From: Rhizobacter sp.
GTDB taxonomy: Bacteria > Pseudomonadota > Gammaproteobacteria > Burkholderiales > Burkholderiaceae_C
Direction of reading: 5' to 3'
Assembly (NCBI GenBank): GCA_025355745.1
Contig: JANXZA010000231.1
Coordinates: forward strand, 1 to 41,891
DNA length: 41,891 nucleotides
The translations under genes were made by a program, and so were the position numbers. The notes below the pieces were generated by a model. That model saw only the letters and a list, made by a program, of their open reading frames with translations, had not been told where the DNA came from and did not search any database. Shown here in pieces: positions 25,845 through 36,866 of the stretch. Numbering within the stretch: position 1 is the first letter of the stretch; each line of letters begins with the position of its first letter.

Positions 25845-27737
25845 ATGACCCCCGACGAGCCCGCCCACCCGAACCAGTTCGCGTTGATGAAGCAGCGCCG
25901 TTTTGCGCCGTTCTTCTGGACCCAGTTCCTCGGTGCCGGCAACGACAACCTGTTCAAGTTCGCTTTCACCGTGATGGTGACCTACCAGATCCAGGTCGCC
26001 TGGCTGGAGCCGAAAATGGCGGGCCTGGTGATCGGCGCGCTCTTCATCCTGCCGTTCCTGCTGTTCTCGGCTACCAGCGGCCAGCTCACCGACAAGTACG
26101 ACAAGACGCGCGTGATCCGCTTCGTCAAGTGGCTCGAGATCGCCATCATGGTGCTGGCCGCCTATGGCTTCTGGGTCGTCAGCGTGCCGGTGCTGCTGGC
26201 CTGCGTGTTCCTGATGGGCCTGCACTCGACCTTGTTCGGCCCGGTCAAGTTCGCCTACCTGCCGCAGCACCTGAACGAGCGCGAGCTGACCGGCGGCAAC
26301 GGTATGGTCGAGATGGGCACCTTCGTGGCGATCCTGCTTGGCCAGGTGGCAGGCGGGCTGCTGGTGGCGATCCCCGATGTCGGGCGCCACTACGTTGCGT
26401 TCGGCTGCGTCGGTGTGGCATTGATCGGGCGCGCGGTGGCACAAGCGATTCCGGCCTCGCCAAGCACCGACCCGGCCCTGCGCATCAACTGGAACCCGGT
26501 CACCGAAACCTGGCGCAACCTGCTGCTGGCACGTCAGAACATCGTCGTGTTCCGCTCCCTGCTCGGCATCTCGTGGATGTGGTTCTTCGGCGCGGTGTTC
26601 CTGGCCCAGTTCCCGTCGTTCGCGAAGGACGTGCTGCAGGGCGACGAGCAGGTGGCGTCGCTGCTGCTGGTGGTGTTTTCGATCGGCATCGGCACCGGCT
26701 CGCTGCTGTGCGAGGTGCTCAGCAAACGCCATGTCGAGATCGGCCTGGTGCCGCTCGGCGCCATCGGCATGAGCGTGTTTGCGGTTGATCTGTACTTCGC
26801 CGCGCGCGGCCTGCCGCCATCGGCGATCCTCGGCCTGCGCGAGTTCGTGGCGCTGCCGGCGCACTGGCGCGTGATGGCCGACCTGGCGCTGCTGTCGCTG
26901 TTCGCCGGCCTGTACAGCGTGCCGATGTACGCGCTGATCCAGCTGCGCTCGCAACCCAGCCACCGCGCCCGCATCATTGCGGCCAACAACATCCTGAACG
27001 CCTTGTTCATGATCGTCAGCTCGATCGGCGTGGGCGCGCTGCTGGCCGCCAACTTCACGATCCCGCAGGTGTTCCTGATCACCGGCTTGTTGAACGCGGT
27101 GGTCGCGTTCTACATCTTCATGCTGGTGCCCGAGTACCTGCTGCGCTTCGTCGCGTTCATGGTCACGCGGCTCGTGTACCGCTTCAAGGTGCGCGGCGAC
27201 GAGCACATTCCGGTCAGCGGTGCGGCGCTGCTGGTGTGCAACCACGTCAGCTTCATCGACGCGGTGCTGCTGATGGCGGCGAGCCCGCGGCCGATCCGCT
27301 TCATCATGGACCACCGCATCTTCGCGATGCCGGTGCTCGGCTGGTTCTTCAGGCTCGCGAAGGCGATCCCGATTGCCTCGCAGCGCGAAGACCCGGCCAC
27401 CTACGAGCAGGCCTTTGTTCGCGCCCGCCAGGTGCTGCGCGACGGCGACCTGCTGTGCATCTTCCCCGAAGGTGCGCTGACCCGCGACGGCGAGTTGGGC
27501 GAGTTCAAGGGCGGCGTGATGAAGCTGCTCGAAACCGACCCGGTGCCGGTGATACCGCTGGCGTTGCAGAACCTGTGGGGCTCGTACTTTTCGCGCGTCG
27601 ATGGGGCGGCGATGCGCAAGCCGTTCCGGCGCGGGCTGTTCAGTTCGGTCGGCCTGGTGGCGGGCGCCGCCGTGCCACCGGTTGAGGTGACGCCGACCCT
27701 GCTGCGCGACCGCGTCGCGCAGCTGCTGGCGACCTGA
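25845..27737 (+). CDS. LplT-like MFS transporter fused to PlsC-type acyltransferase
   Basis: This 630-residue fusion has a twelve-segment major facilitator domain of the LplT type at residues about 10-435 (FWTQFLGAGNDNLFKFAFTV). The C-terminal part (about 445-630) is a PlsC lysophosphatidate/lysophospholipid acyltransferase with NHVSFID (His467, Asp472) and FPEG (540-543). It would import lysophospholipid and re-acylate it within one polypeptide. The acyl-ACP/AMP-ligase domain found in Aas-type fusions is missing. The ATG at 25845 gives the natural start. The CAAX-protease gene follows 61 bases downstream, after a hexamer repeat. It is a second LplT homologue in the window besides the one at 1257. 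Confidence 0.93.
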   Translation: MTPDEPAHPNQFALMKQRRFAPFFWTQFLGAGNDNLFKFAFTVMVTYQIQVAWLEPKMAGLVIGALFILPFLLFSATSGQLTDKYDKTRVIRFVKWLEIAIMVLAAYGFWVVSVPVLLACVFLMGLHSTLFGPVKFAYLPQHLNERELTGGNGMVEMGTFVAILLGQVAGGLLVAIPDVGRHYVAFGCVGVALIGRAVAQAIPASPSTDPALRINWNPVTETWRNLLLARQNIVVFRSLLGISWMWFFGAVFLAQFPSFAKDVLQGDEQVASLLLVVFSIGIGTGSLLCEVLSKRHVEIGLVPLGAIGMSVFAVDLYFAARGLPPSAILGLREFVALPAHWRVMADLALLSLFAGLYSVPMYALIQLRSQPSHRARIIAANNILNALFMIVSSIGVGALLAANFTIPQVFLITGLLNAVVAFYIFMLVPEYLLRFVAFMVTRLVYRFKVRGDEHIPVSGAALLVCNHVSFIDAVLLMAASPRPIRFIMDHRIFAMPVLGWFFRLAKAIPIASQREDPATYEQAFVRARQVLRDGDLLCIFPEGALTRDGELGEFKGGVMKLLETDPVPVIPLALQNLWGSYFSRVDGAAMRKPFRRGLFSSVGLVAGAAVPPVEVTPTLLRDRVAQLLAT

Positions 27738-27748
27738 TCCAGCAGCCA

Positions 27749-27783
27749 GAATCGAATCCGAATCCGAATCCGAACCCGATTCC
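27749..27783. repeat. AATCCG hexamer tandem repeat
   Basis: Between the fusion gene and the CAAX-protease gene, GAATCCGAATCCGAATCC and imperfect neighbours repeat a six-base unit about five times. It lies just before the downstream start (16-50 bases upstream), so changes in repeat number would alter leader spacing. Confidence 0.65.
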
Positions 27784-27798
27784 GTCGAAAGCATTTTC

Positions 27799-28479
27799 AT
27801 GGCCTTGCCGATCAGCCGCGCTGCGCTTGTGCGCACCATTCCCTTCGCTGCCTTCATGGTGCTGCTCGCGCTGCGCGGCAGCCTGCCGCCTGAAGGCATC
27901 TTCGGGCTTGACCCGCGCTGGGTCTACGGCTTGACGGTGCTCGTCGTCGGCGCCCTGCTGGCCTGGTTCTGGCGCGAGTACGGCGAGCTGGTGGCGCAGA
28001 CGCTGCCGAGCCTGCCCGAGGCGGCGCTGGCGGTGGTCGTCGGCGTGGTCGTGTTCGGCCTGTGGATCAACCTCGACGCGCCGTGGATGCGCCTGGGCGA
28101 GGCCAGCGCCGGCTTCGTGCCGACCGATGCGCAAGGGCAACTGATGTGGCCGCTGATTGCAGTGCGCTGGGTCGGCGCGTCGCTGCTCGTGCCGGTGATG
28201 GAGGAGCTGTTCTGGCGCTCGTTCCTGATGCGCTGGGTGCAGAGCCCACAGTTCGAGTCGGTGCTGCCGCAAAGCATCGGGGTCAAGGCCATCGTGCTGT
28301 CGACCTTCGTCTTCATGCTCGCCCACACGCTGTGGCTCGCGGCCATCATCGCCGGCCTGGCCTATGCATGGCTGTACGTGCGCACCGGCAAGCTCTGGGT
28401 GCCGATCATTGCGCACTCGGTGACCAACGGGGTGCTCGGCGTGTGGGTGGTGATGACGGGGAAGTGGGCGTTCTGGTAG
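27799..28479 (+). CDS. CAAX prenyl protease-related membrane protease
   Basis: This 226-residue membrane protein has about seven hydrophobic segments and the CPBP/ABI protease motifs: Glu135-Glu136 with Arg140 (MEELFWRSF), His176 (FMLAH) and His206/Asn210 (HSVTN). It matches the CAAX protease-related family that accompanies exosortase/PEP-CTERM systems, which fits the PEP-CTERM protein at 22467. A glutamate-dependent intramembrane protease role is known for the wider family; its target here is unknown. The ATG at 27799 is the family-like start. No clear ribosome site is visible. Confidence 0.88.
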   Translation: MALPISRAALVRTIPFAAFMVLLALRGSLPPEGIFGLDPRWVYGLTVLVVGALLAWFWREYGELVAQTLPSLPEAALAVVVGVVVFGLWINLDAPWMRLGEASAGFVPTDAQGQLMWPLIAVRWVGASLLVPVMEELFWRSFLMRWVQSPQFESVLPQSIGVKAIVLSTFVFMLAHTLWLAAIIAGLAYAWLYVRTGKLWVPIIAHSVTNGVLGVWVVMTGKWAFW

Positions 28480-28538
28480 GCGCACGGATCGTCGGGGTCG
28501 TCGCGTCGGGGTCGCGCTTGCCCTGAGGCGGCCCGGCG

Positions 28539-28564
28539 GTTATTATAACGAAAGTTATAACAAC
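28539..28564. promoter_or_regulatory. Palindromic operator of the AbrB-Doc module
   Basis: GTTATTATAAC (28539-28549), spacer GAAA, and GTTATAACAAC (28554-28564) form an inverted repeat matching at ten of eleven positions. The core TTATAAC/GTTATAA is perfect. It lies 10 bases before the antitoxin ATG and is the most AT-rich stretch nearby, so it probably overlaps the -10. Antitoxins of this type usually repress their own promoter. Confidence 0.65.
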
Positions 28565-28574
28565 GGGGTTCTTC

Positions 28575-28799
28575 ATGCACGCGCTCAAGCTCACCCAGAT
28601 CGGCAACTCGGTCGGCGTCATTCTTCCTAAAGAGGTACTCGCGCGGCTGAACGTGGAGAAGGGCGACCTCATCTACCTGACCGACAGCGCCGACGGCGTG
28701 CGCATCACTCCGCACGACCCCCGCTTCGAGGTCCAGATGAAGGCCGCCCGCGGGATCATGCGCAAGCGGCGCAATGTTTTGCACGTGCTGGCGAAGTGA
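28575..28799 (+). CDS. AbrB/MazE-type antitoxin
   Basis: This 74-residue protein has a swapped-hairpin AbrB/MazE DNA-binding domain at residues 3-48 (LTQIGNSVGVILPKEVLARL is the hallmark). The C-terminal tail (about 49-74, basic, GIMRKRRNVLHVLAK) would neutralise the toxin. It is the antitoxin of a type II pair with the Fic/Doc protein. The toxin gene begins within its stop (GTGA overlap, 28796-28799), so the antitoxin is made first. A palindromic operator sits directly upstream. Confidence 0.92.
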   Translation: MHALKLTQIGNSVGVILPKEVLARLNVEKGDLIYLTDSADGVRITPHDPRFEVQMKAARGIMRKRRNVLHVLAK

Positions 28800-29194
28800 A
28801 TCCGGCGAATGAGCCGTGGGTCTGGCTCGACCCGTCGGTGATTCACGCGGTTCACGACGAGCAGCTCAGTGAGCACGGCGGCGCGGCGGGCCTGCGCGAT
28901 GTCGGTCTGTTGGAGTCGGCGTTGGCCCGCCCCATGCAACTTGCTGCTCATGGCGAGCCCGACGCCGCTTCGCTCGCGGCCGCCTACGGATTCGGCCTGG
29001 CCAAGAACCACCCGTTCGTCGATGGCAACAAGCGCACCGCGTTCGTTGCGGTTGAACTTTTCCTGACGTTGAACGGCTGGGAACTGGCCGCCAGCGATGC
29101 CGATTGCGTGATGGCCATGCTGCATCTCGCAGCCGGCGACTGGAGCGAAGCGCAGTTCGCGGCCTGGGTTCGCGCACACAGCCAGCGCGTCTAG
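28796..29194 (+). CDS. Doc family toxin (Fic fold)
   Basis: This 132-residue death-on-curing protein has the Fic motif HPFVDGNKRTA at residues 72-82, with the catalytic histidine, the phosphate-binding GNKR and the Asp that fits a Doc kinase or Fic AMP-transferase. Phage P1 Doc phosphorylates EF-Tu; the reaction here is inferred, not shown. It starts at GTG 28796 overlapping the antitoxin stop, and the 132-residue length is normal for Doc. It is convergent with the BrkB gene, with 31 bases between stops. Confidence 0.92.
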   Translation: MNPANEPWVWLDPSVIHAVHDEQLSEHGGAAGLRDVGLLESALARPMQLAAHGEPDAASLAAAYGFGLAKNHPFVDGNKRTAFVAVELFLTLNGWELAASDADCVMAMLHLAAGDWSEAQFAAWVRAHSQRV

Positions 29195-29225
29195 GTGAAA
29201 TGCTCCCACTCGTCGGATGCACACC

Positions 29226-30131
29226 TCACAGCGTGCTGAATCCATCCACCGATCCGGCGATCTCGACCCGCCCGGCCTCTAACCGCTCGTACTCCGAAAT
29301 CACCTGCGCCCCGAGCAGCAGCAAGGTGGCCGCCAGCTCCAGGCTCAACAGCACCACGATTGCGGTGGTCAGCGACCCGTACACCACGCTGACTTGCGAC
29401 AGGGTGGCGAAATACCAGAGCAGAGCGTGGCGCGTCAGCTCCCACAGCAGCGCGGCGGTGATGCCGCCGATCAGCGCATGGCTGAGCCGCAGCCGTCCGA
29501 CCGGCATCACCAGGTAGACGGAGGTCAGCACGAAGATCTCGCCCGCCAGCCCGAGCAGGTACAGCAGCGCGCCGGACAGACCGCGCAGCGACCAGCTGCG
29601 CCCCAGCAAGTCGACCCGCTCCTGCCCGACCGCCTGCAGGCCCCCGGCCACCAGCGTGACCAGCAGCAGGCCCACGCCGAGCGACAGGATGTACAGATAG
29701 GGCAGCACCGCCGAGACCAGAAAGTGCCGCCGGCGAATCGCCACCCGGTGCGTGAAGATCACCGACATCGCGTTCTCCAGCACCGTGAACGCGAGCGAGC
29801 TGAAGAACAGCATCGTCGCCAGCAGCACCCAGCCGACGAGTTCGCGATGCGCCAGGAAGTTGGCCAGCTCGCGCACGATGGCACTGGATTGCCCGGGCAC
29901 CAGCCACTCCAGATAGCGCCCCAGCGTGGCCAGGAGGTCGCCCTGGTCGATCACATGCGACAACGCCACCACGATCAGGATCAGCAGTGGCACGATCGAC
30001 AGCAAGGCGTAGTACGCCACTGCGCCGGCCAGCAGCAGACCCTGGTTGGCTCGAAACGCCTTCAACGTTTGCCAGGCGAACGCGCCGGGATGGCGAAGCA
30101 CCTGGCGCGCCCGGGGCGGGAAAAACTTCAT
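29226..30131 (-). CDS. YihY/BrkB family inner membrane protein
   Basis: This 301-residue protein of the UPF0761 (YihY/BrkB) family has about six membrane segments. VAYYALLSIVPLLILIVVAL, LSQVSVVYGSLTTAIVVLLS and the final segment LLLLGAQVISEYERLEAG are family-typical. Despite the older RNase BN name of some relatives, its function is not known. It is last in the minus-strand run queA, ATPase, TOPRIM, tgt, brkB, with 59 bases between it and tgt. The ATG at 30131 is the natural start. Confidence 0.88.
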   Translation of the reverse strand: MKFFPPRARQVLRHPGAFAWQTLKAFRANQGLLLAGAVAYYALLSIVPLLILIVVALSHVIDQGDLLATLGRYLEWLVPGQSSAIVRELANFLAHRELVGWVLLATMLFFSSLAFTVLENAMSVIFTHRVAIRRRHFLVSAVLPYLYILSLGVGLLLVTLVAGGLQAVGQERVDLLGRSWSLRGLSGALLYLLGLAGEIFVLTSVYLVMPVGRLRLSHALIGGITAALLWELTRHALLWYFATLSQVSVVYGSLTTAIVVLLSLELAATLLLLGAQVISEYERLEAGRVEIAGSVDGFSTL

Positions 30132-30190
30132 GGGTCAGGCGATCGCGTTTGCAGTACTCGCACGACGGCGCTTCGGGCCCCGAGGCGCCT

Positions 30191-31956
<1,766 letters not shown>

Positions 31957-31965
31957 GCAATGCCC

Positions 31966-33384
31966 TTAGTTCGCTTCAAATAGATCGCCGGTCAAGTGAT
32001 CTCGCACATGCCGAACCTTTGAAATAGGCGTTTCTGGTCGCGGTGGGCCCGCCAGATAGGCTCGCAACTCCCCCCGCGTGATCGTTCCGGATACGGCGGG
32101 CGAACTCACGGACGCTCGCCAAGTCCTGTTCAGTGGCTTGAAATTAACGAACGTCGCGCCCTTGAGGCGCAGGGTTTCCGCCATGAGCAGTTCGTCATCG
32201 GGCAACTCGGCTACAACAAGCGGTGAATGCGTGTTGATGATGACCTGACGAATCGCACCACGATCCGACCAATCTTCGGCGTCGAAGTCCGCATCAGAGA
32301 GGCTGCGAACCAGGTTCAGCATCTCTGGAATGCGCAAAGGATGAATGCCATTTTCAGGCTCCTCCATGCAGACAAGCCCGGTGGCCTTCGGATCGGTAGC
32401 GAGCACTGAAAGTGCCAGGAAGCGAAGCGTCCCGTCGGAGAGAGAGCTCGCTGAGTAGTGTTGATTTCCTTGCATCGTGACGACGACCGTTCGCTGTTGT
32501 CGGACCTCGTCCGAATCGACCTCCACAGAGGTGACGCCTGGAATCAACTCGACCAAGCGACTTGTCACAAGCGCATTCTTGCCAACTCGAACCAATGTGT
32601 TCGGAAGGTGCTCCCCGATAGCAGAGATTTGGCTCTCGCTTGCAAATTCGTCCGGCTTTCGCAAGGCGGTTGGCTCAAGCTGGAGCAAACGCCATGACTG
32701 CATTTCCCGTCGTACCGCGAGTGCCGTGGGATGCGAAACCGAATTCACGCCAGACAAGACGGTTTGAGGCGACTTACGGGCAGGTACTTTGGCTGGTCTT
32801 CCGCCGAGTCCATGCTCTCCGTACAAAAGCAAGACCGGCTCAGGCTCAAGAGCGGTCGCGATGAAAGGGGTCGTACGCTTTCCAGGGCCAAAAATGAATC
32901 GCTTTGGAATCTGCTTGCGCTGGGGGAAGTCGAGAAGTTTGTCGGCTTGACTGGAACTTTGAGCGCGCAACGCTTCTTTTTCAATGTAGATCGGATCTCT
33001 CGCAAACGAGTCGCCGTTTTCTTTACTGAGCCGCAGGGTAAGCGTGTATTCCAGGAATGTCGCGACGGGCTTGGCCAGACGGTCGAAGTCGTCAACCACT
33101 TCGCCCGGAACAATCATCTCGACGATGAACTCGATGAGGTCATTCGTTTGGTTCCTGTCGCGTGCAAACAAGCTGGAAAAATCTGACGCTCGGCCGTTGG
33201 TTCCACGTGCACGCCCGGCCGCCTTCACGATCGGCATTGACGACAGATCGCTCAGAAACAGGATTGCATCAAACAGATTGGACTTGCCTACTCCGTTAGG
33301 ACCGGCAATGCAGGTGAATGGCCCGAACTTCACGTCGACATCACGTAAGTTCTTGAACCCTTTGACTTGCAATCTGGTCAGCAT
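31966..33384 (-). CDS. OLD/AAA-type ABC ATPase of a putative defence module
   Basis: This 472-residue ATPase starts MLTRLQVKGFKNLRDVDVKF, the usual N-terminus of RecF/OLD-like AAA proteins. Motifs are complete: Walker A GPNGVGKSN (28-36), ABC signature SSLSDGTLRFLAL (313-325), Walker B GLVCMEEPENGIHP (336-349) and the H-loop NTHSP (384-388). No TOPRIM domain is fused; the next gene supplies one. Together they resemble the two-gene split of OLD/Gabija/PARIS-like systems that sense and cut nucleic acids, but the assignment is by layout. The ATG at 33384 has a CGGAGAG ribosome site. The stretch 32941-33000 counts 29 of 60 G+C, against 46 of 60 in 33961-34020 inside queA, suggesting horizontal origin. 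Confidence 0.85.
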   Translation of the reverse strand: MLTRLQVKGFKNLRDVDVKFGPFTCIAGPNGVGKSNLFDAILFLSDLSSMPIVKAAGRARGTNGRASDFSSLFARDRNQTNDLIEFIVEMIVPGEVVDDFDRLAKPVATFLEYTLTLRLSKENGDSFARDPIYIEKEALRAQSSSQADKLLDFPQRKQIPKRFIFGPGKRTTPFIATALEPEPVLLLYGEHGLGGRPAKVPARKSPQTVLSGVNSVSHPTALAVRREMQSWRLLQLEPTALRKPDEFASESQISAIGEHLPNTLVRVGKNALVTSRLVELIPGVTSVEVDSDEVRQQRTVVVTMQGNQHYSASSLSDGTLRFLALSVLATDPKATGLVCMEEPENGIHPLRIPEMLNLVRSLSDADFDAEDWSDRGAIRQVIINTHSPLVVAELPDDELLMAETLRLKGATFVNFKPLNRTWRASVSSPAVSGTITRGELRAYLAGPPRPETPISKVRHVRDHLTGDLFEAN

Positions 33385-33490
33385 GAAATCTCTCCGGTTG
33401 CGTCTCGCACACGCTGCCGCTTTGTGCCTTGATCGTCCATCGATTTCATGTGCCTCCAACCGATCAACCGTCGAATTGTCGCAGGCAAGA

Positions 33491-34537
33491 TCAATGTTGC
33501 CGTGCCAGCAGCATTGCATCGCCATAGCTGAAAAAGCGGTAGCGCTCGCGGATCGCGTGGGCGTACAGCGCGCGCATGTGGTCGAAGCCGGCGAAGGCGC
33601 TGACCAGCATCAGCAAGGTGCTCTTCGGCAGGTGGAAGTTGGTGAGCAGCACATCGACGACGCGGAAGCTGAAGCCCGGCGTGATGAAGATGTCGGTGTC
33701 GCGGCTGCCGGCCTGCAACGTGCCGCCGAGCGCCGCCGATTCGAGCGCGCGCAAGGTCGTGGTGCCGACCGCGACGATTCGCCCGCCCGAAGCCCGCGTG
33801 CGCGCAATTTCCTGCACCGTTCGCGCCGGAACATCGAACCATTCGCTGTGCATCTTGTGGTCGGCGAGGTGCTCGGTGCGCACCGGCTGGAAGGTGCCGG
33901 CGCCGACATGCAGGGTGATGCTTGCGCTTGCCACGCCGCGCTGCGCCAGCGCGGTGAGCAGCGCTTCGTCGAAGTGCAACGCGGCCGTCGGCGCTGCCAC
34001 CGCGCCCGGGTTGGCGGCGAAGATGGTCTGGTAGCGGCGCTCGTCCTCGGCCGTGTCGGCGTGGGTGATGTAAGGCGGCAGCGGCACATGGCCGTGGTGG
34101 TCCAGCAAGGCCAGCGGGTCGTTCGGGAAGCGCAGATGGAAGAGGGAAGCCTGCGGCCCCGCGCGCCCCAGCACCTCGGCATCGAAGCCATCGTCAAGAC
34201 CGCCGAAGCGAACGCGGCTGCCCGGCTTCGGCGACTTGCTGGCGCGCAGGTGCGCCAGCACCTCGTGGTTTGGCAAGACCCGCTCGACCAGCGCCTCGAC
34301 CGCGCCACCGCTCGCCTTCACACCGTGCAGGCGCGCCTTGATGACGCGCGTGTCGTTGAACACCAGCAGGTCGCCGGGGCGCAGCAGCGAAGGCAAATCG
34401 CGGAACGTGCGGTCGACGGGTGCATCGCCGCGGCCATCCAGCAACCGCGAGCCGCTGCGCTGCGCCGCCGGTTGCTGGGCAATGAGTTCGGGGGGCAGGG
34501 CGAAGTCGAAATCGCTCAGCGTGTGGCGTGCAGTCAT
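33491..34537 (-). CDS. queA: S-adenosylmethionine:tRNA ribosyltransferase-isomerase
   Basis: This 348-residue QueA moves the ribosyl part of SAM onto preQ1 in tRNA to make epoxyqueuosine. [19 protein letters not shown] at the N-terminus, [28 protein letters not shown] and [15 protein letters not shown] are the family hallmarks. The ATG at 34537 was chosen for that N-terminus; 26 extra residues upstream would be atypical. It is divergent from recG, with 51 bases between starts, and is first in the minus-strand run whose next two genes are the inserted ATPase and TOPRIM pair. Confidence 0.97.
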   Translation of the reverse strand: MTARHTLSDFDFALPPELIAQQPAAQRSGSRLLDGRGDAPVDRTFRDLPSLLRPGDLLVFNDTRVIKARLHGVKASGGAVEALVERVLPNHEVLAHLRASKSPKPGSRVRFGGLDDGFDAEVLGRAGPQASLFHLRFPNDPLALLDHHGHVPLPPYITHADTAEDERRYQTIFAANPGAVAAPTAALHFDEALLTALAQRGVASASITLHVGAGTFQPVRTEHLADHKMHSEWFDVPARTVQEIARTRASGGRIVAVGTTTLRALESAALGGTLQAGSRDTDIFITPGFSFRVVDVLLTNFHLPKSTLLMLVSAFAGFDHMRALYAHAIRERYRFFSYGDAMLLARQH

Positions 34538-34588
34538 GGGTTGAGGGCTGGACCGGCCCGTGCCAACGAGGGAGGTCAGAATTCTCCC

Positions 34589-36772
34589 ATGGCGCTGACA
34601 CCCGAACCCCCGCACGCATCGAAGCGCGGCACCGGTGCGTTGGGCGCGGCAGTGGCGCAGAAGGAGAAGTCAGGCCCGCAGCGGGCGCTCGAAAAGCTCG
34701 GTCTGCGGCGCGACATCGACTTCGCGCTGCACCTGCCGATGCGCTATGAAGACGAGACGCGGCTGGTGGCGATCAGCAGCCTGCGCGACGGCAGCATCGC
34801 CCAGGTCGAAGGCGTGGTCAGCGACTGCGAAGTGCAGGCGCGCGGCCGGCGCCAGCTCGTCGTGCGCTTGCGGGACGTGAGCGGCGGGAGTGGCGGGAGT
34901 GGAGGGAGTGGAGGGAGTGGCGGGAGCCAGGGCAGCCACGAACTGGTGCTGCGCTTCCTGCACTTTTACCCTTCGCACCAGAAGGCCCTGGCGCGCGGCA
35001 ACCGGGTGCGGGTGCGCGGCGAGGCGCGCGGTGGCTTCTTCGGCCTGGAGATGGTGCACCCCGTCTTCAAGGTGGTGACCGAGGGCGCGCCGCTGCCGAC
35101 CGCGCTGACCCCCGTCTACCCGACCAGCGCACAGTTGCCGCAGCTCTACCTGCGCAAGGCGGTCGCGGCGCAACTGGCGCGCACCGACCTGACCGAGCTG
35201 CTGCCGCGCGAGGCCGTGCCCGACGCCATGCTGAGCCTGCGCGATGCGCTGAACTTCCTGCACCATCCGCCTGCCGACGTCAGCATCGAGACCCTCGAAG
35301 ACCGCAGCCACCCGGCCTGGCAGCGGCTCAAGTTCGAGGAGTTGCTGGCGCAGCAGTTGTCGCAGTTGCAGGCCAAGCGCGAGCGCGAATTGCAACGTGC
35401 GCCGCGCTTTGTGCTGCGCCCGCAGGGCCTGCAGGATCGGCTGCTCGCCGCGCTGCCGTTCACCTTGACCGAAGCGCAGCGCCGCGTCGGCGACGAGATC
35501 GCGAGCGACCTGCAAGGCAAGCCACGTGGAGAAGTCGCCGGCATGCCGACGACCGTGCCGATGCACCGCCTGCTGCAAGGCGATGTGGGTTCCGGCAAGA
35601 CCGTGGTGGCGGCGCTTGCGGCAGCGATCGCAATCGAAGCCGGCTGGCAATGCGCGCTGATGGCGCCGACCGAAATCCTCGCCGAGCAGCACCTGCGCAA
35701 GCTGGTCGGCTGGCTCGCGCCGTTGGGCATCACGGTCGCCTGGCTGACCGGCAGCCGCAAGGGCAAGGCGCGCAGCAAGATGCTGGAACTGGTGGCCTCG
35801 GGCGAAGCGGCGCTGGTGGTCGGCACGCACGCGGTGATTCAGGAACAGGTGCAGTTCGCCAAGCTCGGGCTGGCGATCGTCGATGAGCAGCATCGCTTCG
35901 GGGTGCAACAGCGGCTGGCGCTGCGGGACAAGCTGCGATCCGGCGGCATCGAGCCGCACACGCTCATGATGAGCGCCACGCCGATCCCGCGCACCCTGGC
36001 GATGACCTTGTTCGCCGACCTCGACGTCAGCACCATCGACACCCTGCCCCCCGGCCGCACGCCCATCGTCACCAAGCTCTTCGCCGACGCGAAGCGTGAG
36101 GCCGTGATCGCGCGGGTTCGCGACGCGGCCGCGCAGGGCCGACAGGTCTACTGGGTCTGCCCGCTGATCGACGAGAGCGAGGCACTCGATCTTCAGAACG
36201 CCACCGCCACGCACCAGCACCTGAGCGGAGCGCTGCCCGGCCACGTTGTCGGCCTGCTGCATGGCCGCATGCCGGGCGCCGAGAAGGCCGCCGTGATGGC
36301 GCGCTTCAACGCCGGCCAGATGGCAGTGCTGGTGTCGACGACCGTGATCGAGGTCGGCGTCGATGTGCCGAACGCGTCGTTGATGGTGATCGAGCACGCC
36401 GAGCGCTTCGGCCTGTCGCAACTGCATCAGTTGCGCGGCCGGGTCGGGCGAGGCACGGCGGCCAGCGTGTGCGTGCTGCTCTACACCGCGCCGCTGTCCG
36501 AGACCGGCAAGGCGCGTCTGAAGGCGATGCTGGAAACCGGCGACGGCTTCGAGATCGCCCGCCGTGACCTGGAGATTCGCGGCCCGGGCGAGTTCCTCGG
36601 TGCGCGTCAGTCGGGCGCGCCGCTGCTGCGCTTTGCCGACCTGACGCTCGACGAAGCGCTGGTGCATGCGGCCCGCGCCGCGGCGACCTTGCTGCTCGAC
36701 CAGTACCCGCAGGTCGCGGTCGATCATGTCGTGCGCTGGCTCGGCGGGCGTTCGGAGTATCTGAAGGCTTGA
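34589..36772 (+). CDS. recG: ATP-dependent DNA helicase RecG
   Basis: This 727-residue RecG remodels stalled replication forks and Holliday junctions. The wedge/OB domain lies at about residues 50-210. The helicase core carries [11 protein letters not shown] (Walker A), DEQHRFG (motif II), [10 protein letters not shown] (motif III) and LRGRVGRG (motif VI). A low-complexity tract of five SGG units (residues 98-112) is inserted in the wedge/OB domain, probably in a loop. The start is the ATG at 34589. A GGGAG/CTCCC pair (34570-34574 and 34584-34588) just upstream could form a small hairpin covering the GGAGG ribosome-like site. Confidence 0.96.
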   Translation: MALTPEPPHASKRGTGALGAAVAQKEKSGPQRALEKLGLRRDIDFALHLPMRYEDETRLVAISSLRDGSIAQVEGVVSDCEVQARGRRQLVVRLRDVSGGSGGSGGSGGSGGSQGSHELVLRFLHFYPSHQKALARGNRVRVRGEARGGFFGLEMVHPVFKVVTEGAPLPTALTPVYPTSAQLPQLYLRKAVAAQLARTDLTELLPREAVPDAMLSLRDALNFLHHPPADVSIETLEDRSHPAWQRLKFEELLAQQLSQLQAKRERELQRAPRFVLRPQGLQDRLLAALPFTLTEAQRRVGDEIASDLQGKPRGEVAGMPTTVPMHRLLQGDVGSGKTVVAALAAAIAIEAGWQCALMAPTEILAEQHLRKLVGWLAPLGITVAWLTGSRKGKARSKMLELVASGEAALVVGTHAVIQEQVQFAKLGLAIVDEQHRFGVQQRLALRDKLRSGGIEPHTLMMSATPIPRTLAMTLFADLDVSTIDTLPPGRTPIVTKLFADAKREAVIARVRDAAAQGRQVYWVCPLIDESEALDLQNATATHQHLSGALPGHVVGLLHGRMPGAEKAAVMARFNAGQMAVLVSTTVIEVGVDVPNASLMVIEHAERFGLSQLHQLRGRVGRGTAASVCVLLYTAPLSETGKARLKAMLETGDGFEIARRDLEIRGPGEFLGARQSGAPLLRFADLTLDEALVHAARAAATLLLDQYPQVAVDHVVRWLGGRSEYLKA
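34880..34924 (+). repeat. Nine-base tandem repeat inside recG
   Basis: Five units of the form AGYGGHGGG run without interruption and encode SGG five times, in frame. The nine-base period keeps the reading frame whatever the copy number, so the tract can vary in length by slippage. It is inside the wedge/OB domain. Confidence 0.9.
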
Positions 36773-36866
36773 GCGGGAAGGTGTGAGCGGGAGGGCCTGA
36801 AGGGAAAGCTTGAGCGTCCTCAGTCCGAGCCTTGGCGATTCGCGCGGCTGCATCGAGAATCGATCC

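Noticed and set aside
25404-27899. 831-codon open frame antisense to the LplT-PlsC fusion
   Set aside because: Composition is low-complexity His/Gln/Arg and it spans four genes' worth of sense sequence; it is a GC-skew shadow.
28575-29194. MazEF toxin-antitoxin
   Set aside because: The antitoxin is MazE/AbrB-like, but the toxin has the Fic motif of Doc and no MazF fold.
34880-34924. CRISPR-like or regulatory direct repeats
   Set aside because: The nine-base units are in frame inside recG, with no spacers; they encode an SGG tract.
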